Made by a program: the position numbers and the translations under genes. Positions 41,554-44,828 of a stretch of DNA of 44,828 bases are shown piece by piece. The stretch comes from Caldifarciminota bacterium (GTDB taxonomy: Bacteria > Hydrothermota > UBA3072), in NCBI GenBank assembly GCA_016930175.1, contig JAFGHJ010000016.1:1-44828 (forward strand), in the 5' to 3' direction. The notes below the pieces were generated by a model that saw nothing but the letters and a program-made list of their open reading frames with translations, ran no database searches and was not told where the DNA came from. Numbering within the stretch: position 1 is the stretch's first letter; each line of letters opens with the position of its first letter.

Positions 41554-43380
41554 ATGTGTGGTATTGTGGGATATATAGGAGATAAAGACATCAATTCCGT
41601 TTTGATGGCAGGGCTCTGGAGATTAGAATACAGAGGATATGATTCTTCAGGGGTGGCTTCGGTAATGGACGGCGAGCTGGAAGTACGTAAAGTAAAAGGA
41701 AGATTGATGAATCTCCAGGAAATGCTCTCTGAGAAACCCCTTTCAGGAAATATCGGAATAGGACATACACGCTGGGCAACCCACGGAGAACCCTCTGACC
41801 AGAACGCTCATCCTCAAGTCGGATGCAAAAACAAAATAGCAGTTGTACATAACGGGATAATTGAGAACTATTACACGCTCAAAGAAGAACTCTTGAAGAA
41901 AAAACACTTTTTTAAATCTAATACCGATACGGAAGTAATTGCCCATTTAATCGAAGAAAATTACAAAGGCAATTTAAAGGAAAGTGTACTTAAAACGATA
42001 TCCCGGCTTGTAGGATCATACGCTATTGCTGTTATTTGCACTGACGAACCGGATAAAATAGTAATATTTAGATACGGAAGTCCTTTAATCGTTGGAATAG
42101 GAAAGAATGAAAATCTAATTGCTTCCGATATTCCCGCGCTTCTCGACCACACCAAGGATATTATCGCGATGAATGACGGAGAATTAGGTATAATCAAAAA
42201 AGACAAAGTTGAATTCTTTAACGCGGAAGGCGAAAAAATTAAAAAGGAAAAGAAAAAGGTAAAATGGGGACCTGAAAGCATCGAAAAAGAAGACTTCCCG
42301 CACTATATGTTAAAAGAAATTCATGAACAGCCAAATATTATAAGAAATAATATTAGTCTTAAGATTAAAGGAAACGAATTTAATTTCGGAGAAGATTTTA
42401 AGTTTTCGCCTAAAGAACTTGCGCACCTATCTCACATAATAATACAGGCCTGCGGAACTTCATGGCACGCAGGATACATAGGCAAATATCTTTTTGAAGA
42501 TTTCGCCCGAATACGTACCGAAATTGACATCTCCTCGGAATTCAGATACAGAAATCCGGTAATGGACGGCGAACCTCTTGTAATGGCTATAACTCAATCA
42601 GGAGAAACAGCCGATACCCTTGCGGGCCTCCGGGAAGCAAAAGCCAAATTTATAAAAATTCTATCTCTTGTTAACGTAAAGGGAAGTACCATCGCAAGAG
42701 AATCGGACAGCACCATTTACTTAAATGCCGGTCCGGAAATCGGAGTGGCGTCAACAAAAGCTTTTACCTCTCAAATCTTCCAATTATACCTTCTTTCTTT
42801 ATATCTATCAAAACTTAAATGGACCCTCGATAGTTCTGAAATAGACAAAAAAATAAAAGAAATAAAAGAACTACCAAAAAAGATGAAAAAAATACTTAAA
42901 AAGGAAAATGAAATCAAAGAGATTGCCAATAAATTCAAGAATGCAAAGGATTTTATGCTCATAGGAAGAGGAATTAATTACCCGACCGCACTTGAAGGAG
43001 CTTTAAAACTAAAAGAGATTTCCTATATCCACGCAACCGGTTACCCTGCGGGAGAGATGAAACACGGTCCCATTGCTATGATTTCGGAAGGGAGCCCGGT
43101 TGTTGCAATAGCTACAAAATCTTCAGTTTACGATAAAATGCTAAGTAACATAGAAGAATTGAAATCAAGGAAAGCAAAAGTTATAGTTATAGGAACCGAG
43201 AATGACGAAATAATCAAAAATTTAGGAAGCGACGTATTCTATATACCCGAATGCGAAGAAAACCTATCCCCTATCCTCGTAAGCATACCTTTACAATTAT
43301 TTGCTTACCATATAGCAGTTTTAAACGAAAGAGATGTTGATCGTCCGAGAAATCTGGCAAAATCCGTTACAGTAGAATGA
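41554..43380 (+). CDS. glmS: Glucosamine-6-phosphate synthase
   Basis: GlmS makes glucosamine-6-P from fructose-6-P and glutamine. The 608 residues begin with the N-terminal nucleophile Cys2 (MCGIVGYIG), followed by the class II glutaminase domain (about 2-220, RLEYRGYDSSG, GHTRWATHG). Two SIS sugar-isomerase domains follow (about 285-425 with CGTSWHAGYIGKY and TQSGETADTL; about 455-590 with GRGINYPTALEGALKLKE). The canonical end is DRPRNLAKSVTVE. The ATG directly follows the glmM stop with a G-rich RBS. No glmS ribozyme-like leader is possible, since there is no gap. Together with GlmM it gives the two-step route to GlcN-1-P. Confidence 0.98.
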   Translation: MCGIVGYIGDKDINSVLMAGLWRLEYRGYDSSGVASVMDGELEVRKVKGRLMNLQEMLSEKPLSGNIGIGHTRWATHGEPSDQNAHPQVGCKNKIAVVHNGIIENYYTLKEELLKKKHFFKSNTDTEVIAHLIEENYKGNLKESVLKTISRLVGSYAIAVICTDEPDKIVIFRYGSPLIVGIGKNENLIASDIPALLDHTKDIIAMNDGELGIIKKDKVEFFNAEGEKIKKEKKKVKWGPESIEKEDFPHYMLKEIHEQPNIIRNNISLKIKGNEFNFGEDFKFSPKELAHLSHIIIQACGTSWHAGYIGKYLFEDFARIRTEIDISSEFRYRNPVMDGEPLVMAITQSGETADTLAGLREAKAKFIKILSLVNVKGSTIARESDSTIYLNAGPEIGVASTKAFTSQIFQLYLLSLYLSKLKWTLDSSEIDKKIKEIKELPKKMKKILKKENEIKEIANKFKNAKDFMLIGRGINYPTALEGALKLKEISYIHATGYPAGEMKHGPIAMISEGSPVVAIATKSSVYDKMLSNIEELKSRKAKVIVIGTENDEIIKNLGSDVFYIPECEENLSPILVSIPLQLFAYHIAVLNERDVDRPRNLAKSVTVE

Positions 43381-44201
43381 ATATATTTTTACTGCTATCT
43401 TTTACCTATTTAACCATGCCCTATAACGGCAAGATATTCTCTTCGGGAACAGCATTCTCCGCAAATAAAGAAGCACCCGAAAACCTCTTCTGGAATCCAG
43501 CCGGAATGGGAAAGAATGCTTCTATAGCTTCGGCTTTCAACTATGCGGGATTAATTTTTGGGTCCCTTGGAAAAACCTGGGAAAAGAATAATCTTAACTT
43601 AGGCATTGGAATTCAACTGTTACGAAGCGAGACCATGAATAAAACAAACATGATGGGTGAGCAGATAGGTACATTTAATTATCAATCTGCTGTTCCTCTG
43701 ATAGCAGGAAACATAGAGATAAGTAAATTCCTAATAGGCGCAAAAGCTTTCTTTCCTTATACAACCGTAGATGAATATCAAAGTTACGGATTGGGTATTG
43801 ACATTGGCGGAATATACTCTCTAAATGAATTATTGTTTTTTTCTGTTTACATAAGAAATTACGGAAAACAAATTACGGCTTTCTTGAGAGAAAAAGAGAA
43901 TTTTCCGGTAGAATCAAGGCTCGGAGGACTCCTAAAATCCGATAAAACAATATTTTCCCTGGAATATAGCACACTTCTGGGTACATGTTCTTCTATCTCA
44001 TATAATTTCAACAAAATAATTGGTTTTACTGCAGGTTACAACGGTAAAATAGGCAAATTTAACGGTATAGAAAGTTCTAATTTAGCAGGTTTATCCTTCG
44101 GAGTAAGCATAAAACATCGTAAAATATACCTATCTCTCGGTACTATAATGTGTGGTCCCGAAGGTTTTAGCGAAACAATTTCAATTTCTTTTATACCTTA
44201 A
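43377..44201 (+). CDS. PorQ-like outer membrane protein
   Basis: The 274-residue product has a weak N-terminal hydrophobic segment (1-14). A segment ENLFWNPAGMGKNASIA carries the NPAG motif of the PorV/PorQ (UPF0164-like) family. Alternating hydrophobic strands such as LIAGNIEISKFLIGAKAFF and FSVYIRNYG fit a beta-barrel, and it ends SETISISFIP. It is shorter than the PorV-like protein in the receptor operon and distantly similar at best. The start overlaps the glmS stop as ATGA, so it is coupled to glmS, an odd partner for an outer membrane protein. Role unknown. Confidence 0.7.
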   Translation: MNIFLLLSFTYLTMPYNGKIFSSGTAFSANKEAPENLFWNPAGMGKNASIASAFNYAGLIFGSLGKTWEKNNLNLGIGIQLLRSETMNKTNMMGEQIGTFNYQSAVPLIAGNIEISKFLIGAKAFFPYTTVDEYQSYGLGIDIGGIYSLNELLFFSVYIRNYGKQITAFLREKENFPVESRLGGLLKSDKTIFSLEYSTLLGTCSSISYNFNKIIGFTAGYNGKIGKFNGIESSNLAGLSFGVSIKHRKIYLSLGTIMCGPEGFSETISISFIP

Positions 44202-44247
44202 AAAACAAGCTGTTATCTTTACCCCCTCCCCTTAAGAATATTGATTT

Positions 44248-44282
44248 TTTTAGCCAACAGCTAAAAGCCAACGGCTAAGCGC
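44248..44282 (-). repeat. 35-bp five-heptad word array (GCTNTTA family), inverted
   Basis: On the minus strand five 7-nt units run from GCGCTTA through GCCGTTG, GCTTTTA and GCTGTTG to GCTAAAA. It lies directly before the inverted repeat that precedes the rRNA promoter. Confidence 0.75.
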
Positions 44283-44351
44283 TAATTTCATAAATTTTTT
44301 TAAATCAAGGATTTACATAAATAAATAAAATTAAAAAAATTTATGAAATTA
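44283..44351. repeat. 21-bp perfect inverted repeat upstream of 16S rRNA
   Basis: Arms 44283-44303 and 44331-44351 are perfectly complementary, very AT-rich, with a 27-nt loop. The right arm ends 12 nt before the rRNA -35 box, where an UP element would lie. It may also end transcription from the glmS operon. Confidence 0.85.
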
Positions 44352-44363
44352 CTTTAAAAGCCC

Positions 44364-44391
44364 TTGACAAAAAAGGAAAATTCTATATTAT
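44364..44391 (+). promoter_or_regulatory. rRNA operon promoter
   Basis: TTGACA (44364-44369), 16 nt, TATTAT (44386-44391). The A/T-rich sequence upstream resembles an UP element. The predicted leader before mature 16S is about 50 nt. Confidence 0.8.
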
Positions 44392-44445
44392 ATACCACAG
44401 TTCATTGATAATTGGATAGTTGTCAGGGTTCTCTAAATAAAACTC

Positions 44446-44828
44446 TTTTCACGAAGGGTTTGATCCTGGCTCAGGACTAACGCTGGTGGTGTGTCTAAGC
44501 CATGCAAGTCGTGCGTAGCTTCAGTGATTTATATTACTGAAGTTCAGCGGCGGACGGGTGAGTAACGCGTGAGTAACCTGTCATCGAGTTAGGCATAGCC
44601 TTGAGAAATCAAGGGTAATTCCCAATAACGCCAGAAAGTTTAAGCTTAATGGTTAAAGATGTCCTATCCTTGGAAGATATCGCTTGATGAGGGGCTCGCG
44701 TCCTATTAGCTTGTTGGTGAGGTAACGGCTCACCAAGGCTTTGATAGGTAGCCGGCTTGAGAGGGTGACCGGCCACGCTGGGACTGAGACACGGCCCAGG
44801 CTCCTACGGGAGGCAGCAGGCTAGAAAA
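44446..44828 (+). rRNA. 16S ribosomal RNA, 5' part, cut by window end
   Basis: GGGTTTGATCCTGGCTCAG, GGCGGACGGGTGAGTAACGC, a GGGACTGAGACACGGCCCAG-like segment and CCTACGGGAGGCAGCAG are in order and spaced as in 16S. The mature 5' end is estimated by analogy with E. coli and may be off by a few bases. About 380 nt are present, through the region of E. coli position 360. Confidence 0.97.

Noticed and set aside
9243-44282. CRISPR array
   Set aside because: The intergenic repeats are 7-10 nt, degenerate and directly abutting, with no spacers, and no cas genes are present.

Overview
The window reads as a chromosomal piece of an uncultured, AT-rich, Gram-negative bacterium. It carries a TonB-dependent receptor, PorV/PorQ-like outer-membrane proteins, proteins with type-9-like C-terminal sorting domains, an OmpA-type lipoprotein and several lipoproteins. 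That set points to the FCB side of the tree, possibly a candidate phylum such as WOR-3/Stahlbacteria or Cloacimonadota. The phylum is a low-confidence guess from memory. The window ends about 380 nt into a 16S rRNA gene, which is the best phylogenetic marker here.

Layout. 108-8558 (minus) is a long housekeeping unit: an elongator-type tRNA(CAT) at its head, then an SPFH protein, tyrS, a glycosyltransferase, ftsY, a UPF0282-type metallo-hydrolase, a truncated DUF2207 protein, lemA and a full DUF2207 protein. 8609-14685 holds a macro-domain gene (-), rex (+) with its own operator, a small exported protein (-), an OmpA-type lipoprotein (-) and glyS/glyQ (-). 15101-27199 (+) is a probable 12-kb operon: TonB receptor, large sorting-domain protein, PorV-like protein, GH31 alpha-xylosidase-type enzyme and GH2 beta-galactosidase-type enzyme. 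Facing it are a GH13 and a second GH31 (-). 32093-33801 (+) is a PTS IIA, a short zinc-ribbon protein and an alpha/beta hydrolase. 33924-37166 (-) holds a CE15-type glucuronoyl esterase with a sorting domain and a Sde182-type (DUF1593) lipoprotein. 37555-44201 (+) is proS, hflX, glmM, glmS and a PorQ-like gene, followed by the rRNA operon.

Function. The central 22 kb looks like a plant-polysaccharide scavenging locus (galactosylated xyloglucan, glucuronoxylan esters and alpha-glucans are plausible substrates). It is built on a TonB receptor plus type-9-like secretion and has no SusD. No endo-acting glycanase is present.

The most unusual layer is non-coding. Gaps between transcription units, but not gaps inside operons, are largely built from degenerate short tandem words with periods of 7, 8 and about 10 nt. 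One is a recurrent 35-bp element of exactly five heptads, seen four times. Promoters of the TTGACA/TATAAT type are easily visible, several abutting these words. Two aminoacyl-tRNA synthetase genes (tyrS, glyQ) appear to start with AUA, each 6 nt after a strong Shine-Dalgarno. The rex promoter carries a Rex operator over its -10 box. Some messages look leaderless.
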